Below the pieces are notes generated by a model that saw nothing but the letters and a program-made list of their open reading frames with translations, had not been told where the DNA came from and made no database searches. From Acanthosepion esculentum (taxonomy: Eukaryota; Mollusca; Cephalopoda; Sepiida; Sepiidae), in the NCBI GenBank assembly GCA_964036315.1, contig OZ038478.1, forward strand, positions 144,272,557 through 144,336,556: a stretch of 64,000 nucleotides of DNA, written 5' to 3'. Each line of letters opens with the position of its first letter. Position 1 is the stretch's first letter. The position numbers were made by a program, and so were the translations under genes. Shown here one piece after another: positions 21,885-33,744 of the stretch.

Positions 21885-21916
21885 GAAGACAAGTATCTTA
21901 AAAGATACTTGTCTTC
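21885..21916. repeat. Perfect 15-bp palindrome, 2-base loop
   Basis: GAAGACAAGTATCTT at 21885-21899 faces its exact reverse complement at 21902-21916. No poly-T follows, so a terminator role is not suggested. Confidence 0.85.
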
Positions 21917-22039
21917 AGAATTTTCTCTTTTATGATCTCTTCATAATATTTGCCCAAATTTCATTCATATATTCTACAGAGCTTCTAATAAATAATGGCA
22001 GCAACTTTATCAGGCTTCAATTTTCTATACTCATTCTTA

Positions 22040-22260
22040 GCTATTCACTTGCATTCTGATAAAATACATAGCGAGTTTCGTTTGTCCCCATGCGTTCTAA
22101 ATACGAAGGAATGTTTACCTCATCGATATTTAACTTTCCCCAGTTTGCCCTCAAATACCCAGATGCTATTAATTGTTCCTCTGTTAATGGTCGACTCCCC
22201 AAGTAATTTCTCCTTGAACATACATTATTCATCAACGACTTTCCTGATATCATCAATTCT
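22040..22260 (-). pseudogene. Possible LINE ORF2 C-terminal remnant
   Basis: The minus-strand frame shift set gives VFEGKLGKVKYR, where LINEs of this kind have IEGKRGRGRQR, near 22140-22175. The T-rich plus strand fits the other antisense LINE copies. An alternative 71-codon minus frame (22041-22256) has no recognised domain. The call is weak. Confidence 0.35.
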
Positions 22261-22349
22261 CTATTCTTTATCTCCGCTGTTTACACAAGTGTTTACTTCT
22301 GTCCTAATGGTAAAGCTGATAGTTTCGATAAGATAAGATTTAAAGTTGA

Positions 22350-24755
22350 TTTCCGAAATTACATTCTATCTCTTAACTGAGTCTAGAAATGTCTTGTTAA
22401 TTGTATCATCTTAAAAAAGAATCCGTTCTATAATCTTATAAGGTGATCTATATTGCGTTTCATTAGAATGGCTGGTGCTATCATCCAGGATATTAATTCA
22501 TTGCGATGTCTCGATTTAAAGTTATCCACGGACCTTAATACTATTACACTTATTGCTATGACAGTTGGACCACTGTGTCGCCCTCGGGAATGTTTGTCGA
22601 CAGCATCTATCTTGCATATTTATTAGTCTACCATTCGTCCGTGCATGTAATATTGATGTCACTCCTGTTCTAGACCTTTTGGTATATATAAAAAAAAACA
22701 TGACAGTATCCAACGAATGTGCCATATCATCGGTGCTGACAATGCGTTTTGACTTGTGTCCCTCTGCCACCGCCGTAACTTTCCTGTGGATTTTCTATGA
22801 ATACTTTCATGTTTTCATTAGCTTTCCTGTTTGATATCTCGACTTCCAGCATTTAGGCACAGTACATGATAATTGGACGAGTGTGAATTTTCTCGATATC
22901 AATATAGATGATAATTCGTATTTCTTTTTTTTTCATGCGGTGACTTAAGATCATATAACCAATGAATACATTAAATTGCTTCCGATGAAATATACACAAA
23001 TTAGGTTACTTCTGCTTTTCGTTGGAAACAGAGTAGTGATTTGTGTTTGACTATTTAGACAAATATCACCACACGTCACAATATTTCAAAATAAACTTCT
23101 GAACAGATGAGGACTTTCAAAAATTGCTCAGAGAAATAAGTCACTGACGTGTGGGGATATGACCTACCACGTTCTTTAGGAACATGGCGTGCAAAAAAGA
23201 ACCGTCGAATGCTTCTTTGTATTTTGTAACATAATATAAATGTGATAATATTTATATCACAGACATTATTTTATTTCTTTGTTTTATTTGTGTCAGTTGT
23301 TTTTTATGTGCTAACATGTGAACTTCTTTCTCTGAGCTTGCGCGCGACCAATAAGATCTCCAATATTTTTATATTGTTTTTCGATCGATCCGAGTTATAA
23401 AAGAAATTCCTTCTACAATAGTGGCAACTAGAAATTATTCGATAAAATTTATTTCAAGATATCACATTAAAAGAGAAATGTAATGTCGATCTGATACAAT
23501 TGATTCATTTAAATTCTTGACTATTTATTTTTGTGAAATAAATTGATGAATATTTCCAGAATAAGGAAATGTGCTGCGTGTTGTAAGACAGAAATAATAA
23601 AGAAGTGGCATATATTTATGTCAAGTAATTTTAAGCGAAATGTAAATTTCTAATATGCAGATATCTCCAACATATACGATGTAATTCTATGATGTATATA
23701 TCTTTCATCTTTCTGCAGAACTTTCTCGCGAAAGCTTCAAGAAAGTGGTTTAAAATCTATACACATTTCTATATTGACAGTTAAGACATTACTCATATAT
23801 TTTCTCCAAATTATCTATTTATTTTTAGAGTTTATAGTTCAACATGGGGCCACTCGAGGCAGACTATTACAAATTAACAGTTATAAGTTATACGGATGTG
23901 TACGGAAGATAATTGTTATTCGTAAACTTGAACAGGTGAAGACTGTAGCGATCGAGGATCAGCCACTTTGGAGTCGGTTCGCAGCATCTTTAGCGATTGA
24001 TCGGGTGTACGAACTCCACGAGGCCTCTCTGAGGAGACATCCGTTAATTTGGCCCAAGTAGGAGATATGTTGCCTTGAAATCTGGGGAGACAGTACATGT
24101 ATACTCAGCGGATCACGCCCGTATTTTTTTTTTTTGCTGGATAATTTGTCCCTTCATTAAGGTTGCTGGAGCTAAACGTTTCCTGGGATTTGCAGTTATC
24201 TGCCGGATAGCTATGGATCCGAACCATTGAGTAACTTCAAACGAGGCTATACTATAAAAGGCTGTGTATAATATAAGAACTTCTGAATTGCCAGTTTGTG
24301 AATTGGTTCTGAACTGTGCAATAGTTTTCGCTCGGGTCTTTCGATGACATGCTAAAGGATATTGTTACGCCAGTATCTCCAGATAATTCAATCTGATTTA
24401 TTCACGAAAACATCTCAAGTGAGTGTGATTGTATTGAAATAAGTATTATCAGTTTCTTCCTTCTTTAAACCCTAAGTATTAGGGAATCATAATATCGTAC
24501 ATTTGCCTTACAATCTACGAATTCTATAATGTTCATATTCTGAATACTAAGAAGTCCAGGTAACATATATAATTAAGGAACTCCAAATAAGTTATCTGTT
24601 GAAGGGCGGTCGATAAAATATATGATAGTTTCCGAAATTAAACTATCGAACGGTGAAAATATAAATATTTAAAATATTTCATTAGTATTTGTTAAAGTCT
24701 CAAAGCATTTTTAAATAGACGGAACACTGTATATAACCACTGACTATATAAACAT
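22350..24755. other. No recognised gene
   Basis: A+T-rich sequence. A small island near 23.85-24.25 kb is less A+T-rich and ends beside a poly-T run (24126-24137), so it may be a retroposon in minus orientation, but I could not assign it. Confidence 0.4.
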
Positions 24756-24757
24756 AA

Positions 24758-24778
24758 ACACACACACACACACACACG

Positions 24779-24848
<70 letters not shown>

Positions 24849-24886
24849 TAGATAGATAGATAGATATATATATAGATAGATAGATA
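24758..24886. repeat. (CA)n-(TA)n-(GATA)n compound microsatellite
   Basis: CA repeats to about 24798, TA to about 24845, then GATA units to 24886. Confidence 0.96.
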
Positions 24887-25059
24887 TTGGTTAAAAAATA
24901 TTAACACACAATTGGCTAGTTTGTTTGATTTTTTTTAATATTATTTATTTCCTTTGAATTTCCTACACCGGAGAGCTATTTATAAAAATATACACTGGCA
25001 TAATACTGCCCATAAACATTAGAATGAAGACATAAGTACCCAAATGTGTGTAGATGGAT

Positions 25060-25620
25060 TCAAGTTTCTTACCTTTACCCAGGGTCGTAATTGGTTGGCT
25101 GTTACAAAGCGTTTCTACGCCGGGAAAGTTGTAATTAATCTCAATTCAACCTCCGGGGATGCAGCACCTCTTCTTCCGGAAGGGCTGGAGTAAATACACT
25201 TCAATACACGGATCCAGAGGCACCCCCAAAGGGGAAGTGCCGAGTGGGCTTGAGTAATTTTGGTACGGCTTTCCGGAAATCCTATATTAAACACTAACCA
25301 TATGTTACATTATTTTGCGGTGTATTTTCTTGTGTGTCTCCTCTTTGCCATGTTTTGGATTTGTATTAAAAAATAATCCAAACAAAACAATACTTGACGG
25401 AAATGTCTATAGGAGCAGCAAGGTTTTACCATTATTGGTTCCAAAAACTATATTTCTTTTGTTGAAAGTTGAAATTATTATTTAAATATTTTATTTCGAA
25501 ATTCCATCTATGTTACCCGGATCCAGAAGTCCCTGATGAAAGCCAGTTCGCACATTGACCGAAACGTTGAGATAGTTGCAATAAAGATGAAGACAAAAAT
25601 GAAATAATGATATCTCGACA
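25060..25620 (+). repeat. Probable retroposon 3-prime region
   Basis: Sequence less A+T-rich than its surroundings. It ends with CCTGATGAAAGCCAG...GACCGAAACGTTGAG followed by GCAATAAAGATGAAGAC. This kind of tail (gatgaa...ccgaaacgtt...aataaa) is common at 3-prime ends of non-LTR retroposons. No coding part was seen, and the family is not identified. Confidence 0.4.
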
Positions 25621-25624
25621 TCCC

Positions 25625-26415
25625 AGAAATTCGGAGAGGATCACACCATAATAACTAGTTTTTTTTTTCTGTTACCACAAATAGCATATTACGTGGTGGA
25701 ATTTCCGCAGAGCGGGCGGTAAAAGAACACATGCTATAATTGATCGATGTTGGCTTGGTCTCTACGGCAACAAGCAGTCGTTTTATTCATTTACTTATAT
25801 CTCATGTAGAGTGTGAAAAGTGTCATTATCTTCATAAAAGACATACCATAACGTGGTATACAGTCTACAATGATGTTGAGTTACAAGCTGAAAGAAACAA
25901 ACATACTACATGAAGAATTAGGTGATGTGTTTACCCAGCAGCACTTTACAACATATGCCCCGGGATTTTCAAAGATTGATTGATTAATTTCGACGGTTTA
26001 TCAACATCTTGCGAGTTATTTAAGCTTGAAACAATTTTTAGATTGTAATAAGTTTTTATATCATGATTCGTTGGTGGAGTCGACATTGTTCCATTTATAA
26101 AATTTCTGCGCTCTCATATCAAGAGAATCTCGTTCGCTGATGAAAATTGGTTAGTATCATAATATGACAGGGCCTCTTCTACTACGTAATCGCATACGCG
26201 ACATCGATCTACCTACAGTGTATTAGCTGACATTAAGTTCTTCACATTTTTAATAGCTAAATAGGTTAGTCTCCATTCATTTCTCAAATCCTCATGGTGA
26301 TTGTGCGCTTGTAGTAATCACTCTGTTCCAGAATAGTATTCCGATATTTTATATGACTGAATATAATGACTGACAAAATAAATACTGATTAACTCTTCAC
26401 TTTTTATGGTAGCTA
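25625..26415. other. No recognised feature
   Basis: A+T-rich sequence without landmarks. Confidence 0.4.
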
Positions 26416-26419
26416 AACC

Positions 26420-26800
26420 GCGCATTAGAGTCAGACCAGGGGTAGAACAAGACTAGTACGAATTCATCAAAGACAGCAGAACAACAAACGCAATATCTAT
26501 GCTCAGAATTTTATCAGAAAGAGAAATACAATTGCAGAAAAACGGGTACCTGTGTTAGATAGACTACGCAAAAGCTATTGATAAAGTTCGCCACATATCC
26601 TGTTAGAGCTACACAGCAACCATGGCATATTCGGCAAAGACATAAGAATAATCCAGAATCTAATATGGGCTTGAGCAGATGCATGGCATCACAGGTTTGG
26701 GGAGAAATAACTAAAAGACCAAACTTATGCAGAGTTACATGGGGCAGAAAAATGTGTGGGACCTACGTCCTGAATGTGCACGGCACATAACTGAAGAAGA
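26420..26800 (+). pseudogene. LINE reverse transcriptase fragment (fingers/palm)
   Basis: The plus strand reads EFIKDSRTTNAISMLRILSE followed by REIQLQKNGYLC-stop-IDYAKAIDKVRH. This is the non-LTR RT block F-x-KD-x-GT-NAI...YLCFIDY-x-KAFD-x-VRH, with the first catalytic Asp region (IDYAKA) present. Shifted frames continue with FGKDIRIIQNLIW. Then a deletion leads to sequence resembling the GG-x-N-x-NNLRYADD region. It belongs to the same LINE type as the minus-strand copy at 49.6-50.6 kb. Confidence 0.75.
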
Positions 26801-26804
26801 AAAC

Positions 26805-27815
26805 AAGGTAAAATTATCCAGTACTTCCAAGGAAATTTAGAAATTTGAGCGCAAAGATGAATGAGGTATTGTAATATCGCGAAACTAGAAAACATGGAAG
26901 TTTCAATATATGAACTATCTTACATACTTCATATATATCCAGCTATGGGATATTATCTTTCTCGTCTGTTGCTGATAAATTACAAGATGTCAAAAACTTC
27001 CTGAAATAATTTAACTATCATTTAGTTATAAAATCATTAATAAGATGCAGTTGGGGGCTTAGTAATGCCTCTACTCATTTCTATGATTGAAGCATTTTGC
27101 TGCAAGCATTTTCAGTTATATGAATATAGTCAATAAATTATTAGATTTCAATTGATTCATATTTCGTCCGTCTTCCAATGTTGGCATACGCAAAACTTGC
27201 CAGTGTCATGTAAAGTTATAGGTAGCAGGAAAACATTCATAGATGCTCTATTGACATCGATGTTTTAGTCATTTTTTCCAGTTTTTGTATAGTTTTCACG
27301 ATTTCATATAAAGGTTTTTGAACATATCGAGCAGTTATTAGTTTCTATATGAATGCGTTCCGATTGTGCAAAACCCTTAATTCCAATATATATTAGATGA
27401 AATATTTATTTTCATAAAGACATTTCGAAACATATCTATGGAAATGACTTTTTGTATCTGTAACCAGAATTATCGAAAAAAAGATTGCTTCAACATTGAA
27501 ACACGAATTATTCATTTTCCTTCGATTTCCAGTAGGCAGTTTATAAAATGGATGCCAATGATTACAAAAGAGATCTGAATTTGAGCATCCACTGATTAAT
27601 TTCATTCGTATCTTTCCGTTTAGTTAGTTTTCAGAAGAATAGTATAGATTCTTTCGAAATTGGAATAACAGCGATACATTAAATTTTGTTTATTTTGGGA
27701 TTAAATGCAAAAGTGGTATATCACTCGTAGGCAGCTTTAATTATCTCTTTAAAAAATTAATAACAATAACTATAATACGCATCGTGTTACATAATGCACG
27801 CACACACTCTCCCAT
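26805..27815. other. No recognised gene
   Basis: A+T-rich sequence. A 70-codon minus frame at 27393-27605 has no recognised domain or clear splice sites. Confidence 0.4.
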
Positions 27816-27816
27816 A

Positions 27817-27820
<4 letters not shown>

Positions 27821-27888
<68 letters not shown>
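27821..27888. repeat. (TA)n microsatellite
   Basis: About 68 bp of TA repeats. Confidence 0.96.
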
Positions 27889-27889
<1 letters not shown>

Positions 27890-28678
27890 CTGGACACTCA
27901 TATTCGAGAATACCCGTCTACTAAGGCGGCTAGCCAATCCTTATTGAAGACACTCACTCAGGCACATTTGTGTTTGCTCAACACCCACAAAGCCCACCTG
28001 TGTTTAATACTGCAACTATACTGAACAAAACTTAGTTACAGTTTCTGGGAGAGAGTGTCTTATCTACCGAATTCAACAAGGCCACAATGACTTGTGTCTT
28101 CGTTCTAGCACAACTAACGACGGACCCAAGCATCCCGTCTGCACAATTTCACTCACAAATCTTGGGTCAACCGTTTGATCCTGGTGTACTTTTTCTCGCT
28201 GCAGCCTTAGCTCTTCTAATTGCAATCCGGTGTTCTGCTGGCGGAGATTTTTTTCCGAGACATACTTCTGCCGTATGAGATAACTACAAACTACAGAAGA
28301 ACTCAAAACTGATCCATGCATTTAATATTTAAGCTTATCTTTATTAAATTTCAACGATAATCCTTCTGTCCCATTTTAATTTGAAGAAAATTTGATGCAC
28401 GTAGGTCCTTAATTTCCGTGCATACAATTAACTTTATTTCATTGGGTACTTTTGCTAGATGTCGCAATTAATTTAGATTATTTCCAAATTTTTTCAAAGT
28501 TACAAAAATTGTTACCGTTGCACAAAATCGCTCAAAACAATGGCAGTAATGAAAAATTGGGAATCCAATATTTCTGGTTTACCTATTCGGATCCGTCTCT
28601 GAATGTTTTAATTTGCTTACAGAGTCGGCCCGATTACAAAATGGTATGGTATGTCGGGCTATGGACTTAAGGAGTAAA
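27889..28678. other. Unassigned, possibly part of an LTR retroelement
   Basis: The first 400 bp are less A+T-rich. On the minus strand 28073-28321 encodes an 82-codon frame with charged, coiled-coil-like composition (QLEELRLQREKVHQ), reminiscent of gag or capsid linker regions. No conserved motif was recognised. Confidence 0.3.
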
Positions 28679-28679
28679 G

Positions 28680-29091
28680 TTGAAAAAGTGTGACACACTA
28701 ACTTTCGCATTTATTTATTTAGAAGATGAGACATTTAAATGTAGAGAGCTCTGGTCCTTTAATTGAAAAAGTGTAACAGTGACACAGAAATACGCATTTA
28801 TTAAACAGATAAAGAAGATGAGATATCTAAAAGTGAGACTTGTATACATTTAATCGAAAATGTGCAACATACTGATATTCGCATTTATTATACAAAAGAG
28901 TAAGATAAGGTTCTTGAAAGTTAGAGAGTTTTTCCCTTTAATTGAAAAACCCTTACACACATACATTTTTGCATTTATTATATAGAAAGAGAGGATGATT
29001 TATTTAAAAGTTACAGAATTATGTCCCTTTAATTGAAAAAGTTTGACATACAAACATTTTCGCATTTATTATATAGATAAAGCAGATGTTG
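28680..29091. repeat. Tandem repeat array, unit about 82-91 bp, 4.7 copies
   Basis: Units start at about 28680, 28762, 28852, 28941 and 29032 with TTGAAAAAG or a close variant. Each contains CGCATTTATTATA or similar about 35 bp in, then GAGAT...TTAAAAGT and TCCCTTTAATTG. Units differ by substitutions and small indels, so the array is not recent. CATACAAACATTTTCGCATT resembles common retroposon tail sequence, which suggests that the array grew from such a tail. Confidence 0.85.
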
Positions 29092-29095
29092 ACAT

Positions 29096-29200
29096 AAAGT
29101 CAACACCCAGCGGCGACATGTGCAATCATCAGAACGCAATTCACAATTCCGTGTAATCATGAAACAGACTTTCGCGGCTGGGTGTTGACTTTAATGCCTC
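29096..29200. mobile_element. Foldback element (variant copy A)
   Basis: Arms at 29096-29111 and 29177-29192 are perfect 16-bp inverted repeats (AAAGTCAACACCCAGC). The right arm is preceded by TGAAACAGACT (29160-29170), the same order as in the hairpin at 63.4 kb (TGAAACAGACT...GTGTTGACTT). Here the left arm lacks the matching AGTCTGTTTCA. A TA tract follows at 29208. Confidence 0.75.
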
Positions 29201-29490
29201 CTTTAATATATACATATATATATATATATATGCATTTCGTCTTTTGGGACATCACTGAGCAAAATTAATGTTTCTGTTGATATCATTATATATGCGGAGA
29301 GGTAATATAGCAATTCAGATGTTGTTTCTAATTATGTATATGTAGGAAACACTGAAAGTCTTGAAACAGTAAAACGTTTAAAAATTTAATTATTTTGCTC
29401 ATAGTTCTATAGCTATATTCTCCATCTAATTTCATTTACTTTTTATGCTACTGTTCTTATTATTCTCTATTTTGTGATGAAGTATCTTTA

Positions 29491-29838
29491 TGTTGTGGGG
29501 CAGACTCCTTTTGCACAAGATGGACTCGTCCAAAGTATACTCATACTGACAGAGAGAATACCTGCGTGTTGAGATACTTTGAGTCAGGGTGAGAGATACA
29601 GAGACAGTACAGAGGGTGTTCACAGAGAGTTATACGGGAGTCCAGAGAGAGAGAGAGAGAGATAATTACGGCTTCACTTACAGAGACTTGTACATTTACT
29701 TTCTACTAACCCGCATTCCTGGACTAATAATATTCACTTCAATTCTGTATTCTTACTTTTAATACACTTACTTTTCTATCTCAATTACTGGCGTTGTTTA
29801 TTTATTTGTGCAGGATTCCATTCACGGAATCCAAAACA
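29491..29838 (+). repeat. Solo LTR (Gypsy-type)
   Basis: Starts TGTTGTGGGGCAGACTCC and ends GGAATCCAAAACA. The 3-prime 75 bp resemble the LTR at 12593-12908. Flanking 5-mers are CTTTA and CTTTT, a target duplication with one mismatch. A GA run lies inside (29646-29663). There is no internal region on either side, so recombination between LTRs is likely. The minus-strand frame across it is spurious. Confidence 0.7.
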
Positions 29839-29839
29839 C

Positions 29840-30410
29840 TTTTCTCTGGAGATTCTGTAAATTTTGCAACGCTACTTATTTACATGCATAGTTGTAGCAT
29901 GCAAAATGCATTACGTTGCCCGGTGCTTAAAAGGCTAATAAAATCTATTAGTTCAATTTTGTTCCGTTGAAATAGCCTGACACATCTATGATGTCAATCC
30001 AGTAGATAAGCTGCGCGAGTACATGAAGAATATGGCTCCAAAGAGCTAGCAACACTAATGCTCGGTATATTATCAAGAATCTCTGAGGCACTCGGATTCC
30101 AGCAGAAAATTGTTTAATCTCATTGTTAGTATTCCACGTAAAACGGCAAGTATTTACAAAGGCGAATTAGGGTTTTAAAAATTATTATTTTATATTAAAA
30201 TTAATAGTAAATAAACTTAATCTAATAAATATTACGCTTCGGTGTGATCTTTCGCCTTTTTGTGCTATTGATGTTTTTGTGTGTTTTGTTAAAAGTAGTA
30301 TCGGAGGCGCGTAAAACTTTCAGAGCGAATGTATTCCTCACACGCACAAACATACACGTCTATCATTGATCCGTACCTTAAAAATTGTTGGCACATCTGA
30401 ACTGCTGCTT
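29840..30410. other. No recognised gene
   Basis: A+T-rich sequence between the solo LTR and a microsatellite. Confidence 0.4.

Positions 30411-30413
<3 letters not shown>

Positions 30414-30506
<93 letters not shown>
30414..30506. repeat. (TA)n-(GA)n compound microsatellite
   Basis: TA to about 30476, then GA to 30506. Confidence 0.96.
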
Positions 30507-30509
<3 letters not shown>

Positions 30510-30979
30510 TCTTGAAAAGTTTCAAAGAATCTGCAATGTTATTTTCCTGACTGGCATCCCGATTTCAGTCAATTTCCTATAAATTTTTCCATGGAAATTC
30601 TTCTGAAGAGCTCCCATTTTTCTTACTCTGACTTGATGAATTCAAGTGTAGTCTTCGATTGGTATCTACAAAATATCAATTTACTGTTAGAATTGCTAAA
30701 TTTAACCGTAAGTTCTATTATAATAGTTTTTTTCTGTCGTACATATCGCCTGTGGAACTAGCTGTTTTGCTTTTCAGTAAAATACAATCTACAAAAATGT
30801 AATGATAATAACAATCGTCATTATTGATCTTTCCGAAGAACGTTTTTATTATCATTTCTCCTAGTAAACGTTTTACCATTATAATGTTTCTTTCTCTGGA
30901 GCTCGTTGTGTTTTAGTGGCTTTATGCTTTGCATTGGATGAAATTATAACAAAATACATACATTACATAAATCAGCATG

Positions 30980-30981
<2 letters not shown>

Positions 30982-31027
<46 letters not shown>
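30982..31027. repeat. (TA)n microsatellite, interrupted
   Basis: TA repeats with one CA interruption near 31011. Confidence 0.93.
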
Positions 31028-31313
31028 GAATATAAATCAACAGGCGCAAACACACATAGATACATTCGTTATTTTGTATTAGTCTATGAGTTTGTTTTTT
31101 TCTCATGATACCGCTTAGTTATATGGAGACATTTATGAAATATGTTTTTATCAGCCAAATATATATTTGAATTGTAGCTCTATTTGCATATTCTCAATTA
31201 AATACTTATGGCAAAGCTTATATTTTAGTCCTTTTTTAACCTGTTAAATTATTTTATATGTACACGCTTATATTCTAAGGAATTGATTGAATTAACTTAT
31301 AATCAGACAGTAA

Positions 31314-31314
<1 letters not shown>

Positions 31315-31354
<40 letters not shown>
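31315..31354. repeat. (TA)n microsatellite
   Basis: About 40 bp of TA. Confidence 0.95.
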
Positions 31355-31356
<2 letters not shown>

Positions 31357-32865
31357 TGATAAATGTTTCTATGTTATAGCATGTAACTGTATATCTAACA
31401 CATATTTTATAATGCAAACTATTAATATCTCATAAATGTTTTAATTTATAACTTCAAACATTAATTGTTTGGCATCTTTGGTATGGATATCTTCGGTTTT
31501 CATTGAATCTTCAAAGTGTATAGTATTGTTTATGGTTTTATTTTTTAAACAGGTTCTTGAATTAATCTGCATATAAAAACAATAGATTTCCTTTTGAGAT
31601 GAATTTATAAAATTTCTCCAAGCTTTACTTGCTTTAGGCACAAGAAGGAAGGAAAAGACAGTGAGAATGCCATTTCATTTCCACTTCCCATTTCGATTGT
31701 TTAGAAATTCCTAAACTTCAAGCAAATGGGAATGCGCCTATTCTTCAAATAGCTAAAATCCCATGTTAAATGGTAGAAAATATTAAACCATATCTCCTGT
31801 CCAATTTATCAACGATATCTTCTGTTCAATTAATAGCGCGTCACAATGTCAAAACAGCAATTCAAGTCCAAAAATGTTTTTCTTTTCTCTATTGATAGGA
31901 GCTTCCTAGCCTTTTGCTTGAAATAGTGTGAAATGCCATTATTTTCTTTTTGGGTAACATGTGTCATCTATTTTAATTGCTGCTGTTGTTGAAAATCCTA
32001 AAGTGATATCTTTCTGTTTTGTACAGGGATTCTGAAGCAATAGTCCAAGAAGTTTGACGAAGTATGATTTTTACTAAGATCATAAGTTTTATACCAAAAA
32101 CATTTTTAACCATTGAGCTTAGAAATTCAGCTGACATTATAGATATTTCTAAACGGTGCTGGCGCAATGCATGACATCTATATGAAATCCTTAATTTGAA
32201 GAGGCTATTTAAAGTACATGACTCGAGTTTTTAGGTTAAAATCACTGCAGTTACTACAGCAGTGCAGAAGACACGAAGAAACAACACTTCCGACCATTGT
32301 AAATTCTAAACAGTAGGCACTGTGGGTGGACCTTCTTTTCTACTCCGGCTTGAATAACTTCACACTGGTATTTGTTTTACTGCATGTGCAGTCAGGTTCA
32401 CTTGAATTATCTACTATGTTACCGCAAGGCCACTCAACGGGTTCATTCAATATTCAAAATAGCTGGAAAAGTTTCATGCTGTTCTACTAGCCATATTTAA
32501 ATTGACCCATTAAGAACACCTAGTAGGTTTTGCTTGTGATCAAGTGAGAGAAAGTAGCTTCAATAACCCAACAACAACCAAAGTTTTTTTCTCATTACAT
32601 TTAAGAAGGATTTTTTTTATTTAGTTTCCACATGTAATTCCCAGTGCATCATAACCATCTACAACATTCTTGGAAAATTGGGAAACTTTCAAACATCAAA
32701 AATCAATATGATTATTAAGTAATGTTCTCTATTTTCTTTCCAAGTGCATGTGTTTCTGTTGTGATCTTTCGCTGCTGCTACAGGTACATGCATACATTCC
32801 TGATGTTTTTCTTTTTATAAATGAAGGCATATATCTTGTGTTGAAGTGAAATACCCCAGGTTCAC
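31355..32865. other. No recognised gene
   Basis: A+T-rich. Minus frames of 66 and 64 codons at 31441-31641 and 31973-32167 have no recognised domain. No repeats were identified. Confidence 0.4.
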
Positions 32866-32869
32866 GAGG

Positions 32870-32975
32870 GATTGCAGATATATCACGTTGTTCTTGTACT
32901 ATCCTCGAAGTTAAGCAGTGTTGTGCCGGATGAGTGCCTAGATTGGTGACCGATTAGGAATACCAGGTACTGTAA
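32870..32975 (+). pseudogene. 5S rRNA-related sequence (diverged)
   Basis: The order of blocks follows 5S rRNA: ATATCACGTTG, then CCTCGAAGTTAAGCAGTGTT (A-box region), then GATTGGTGACCG (C-box region), then AGGAATACCAGGTACTGTA at the end. Many substitutions interrupt the stems, so it is not a working 5S gene. It may be the head of a 5S-derived SINE, since unrelated sequence with pyrimidine-rich ends continues to about 33110. Confidence 0.75.
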
Positions 32976-33483
32976 GTTTAGATGTGCTACGGCTGTAATT
33001 TATTCCGGTTAGGGATTGGAAATCGGTAAGCCTTTATGCATTGCACCACCCGAACCTACCAATTCCAATCAGCTTCGTTATATTACTTGTGTAAATATCC
33101 TTGGGAAAGGCATAAATGAACGTCATTTCCCATCATTATAGATTAATTAATATCAATTAATAAAAAATACAAGCTTGTGTGTTTTGCAACATCCTTTTCA
33201 AACATTTCACTGTCATTATTTTCAATATTTGACAATTCTTTTCGCCTTTATTGTCTTTCTATTTACACTCTTCTCTCTTTCACTATGAGCGGTGATTTTG
33301 ATAAGGATTTCCTTTGGAGACTTTTAGAATTTTCCTCAGATTTCAAATTTAGTACAACGTTGTATTCAATTTGCCCTCTTATGCTTTCATGTTTTCACAC
33401 AAATTGTCCGAAGTTTATCACTGTAGATTGCATGACAACATTTTTTTTAAATCTATAGTAACCATAAATCTCCCGAACATGAG

Positions 33484-33743
33484 ATTCTTAATTACCTGCA
33501 TTATTTACCTTTTTCGAATTATCATCATCATCATGTCCATTGCCATATTCTCAACTTTTCGGTCGTTGTACGCTCCGGCCTTCTTTAGGTGATTTGAATT
33601 TCGAATCGACCCCTATATTTGATCGTTGTGAATATGGCAATATAGATGAGGCTAACAGACAGAGTAATGTAAACAATGCATGTAATCATAAAATCCCATC
33701 TCAAATATATAGACGGATAATGGAATTCTTAATACAATCTTAA
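33484..33743. repeat. Two retroposon tails in inverted orientation
   Basis: On the plus strand 33484-33600 reads as the reverse of a tail also found at 60.75-60.92 kb (TTCGGTCGTTGTACGCTCCG, then CTTCTTTAGGTG). From about 33622 the same tail runs forward (TCGTTGTGAATATGGCAATA, then AGTAATGTAAAC, then AGACGGATAATGGAATTCTTA). Short arms ATTGCCATATTC (33540-33551) and GAATATGGCAAT (33630-33641) mark the symmetry. The arms are incomplete and the middle differs. Confidence 0.65.
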
Positions 33744-33744
33744 A

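Noticed and set aside
28680..29091. CRISPR-like array of direct repeats
   Set aside because: Units are about 90 bp of contiguous similar sequence without unique spacers, in an animal-type genome; it is an ordinary tandem repeat.
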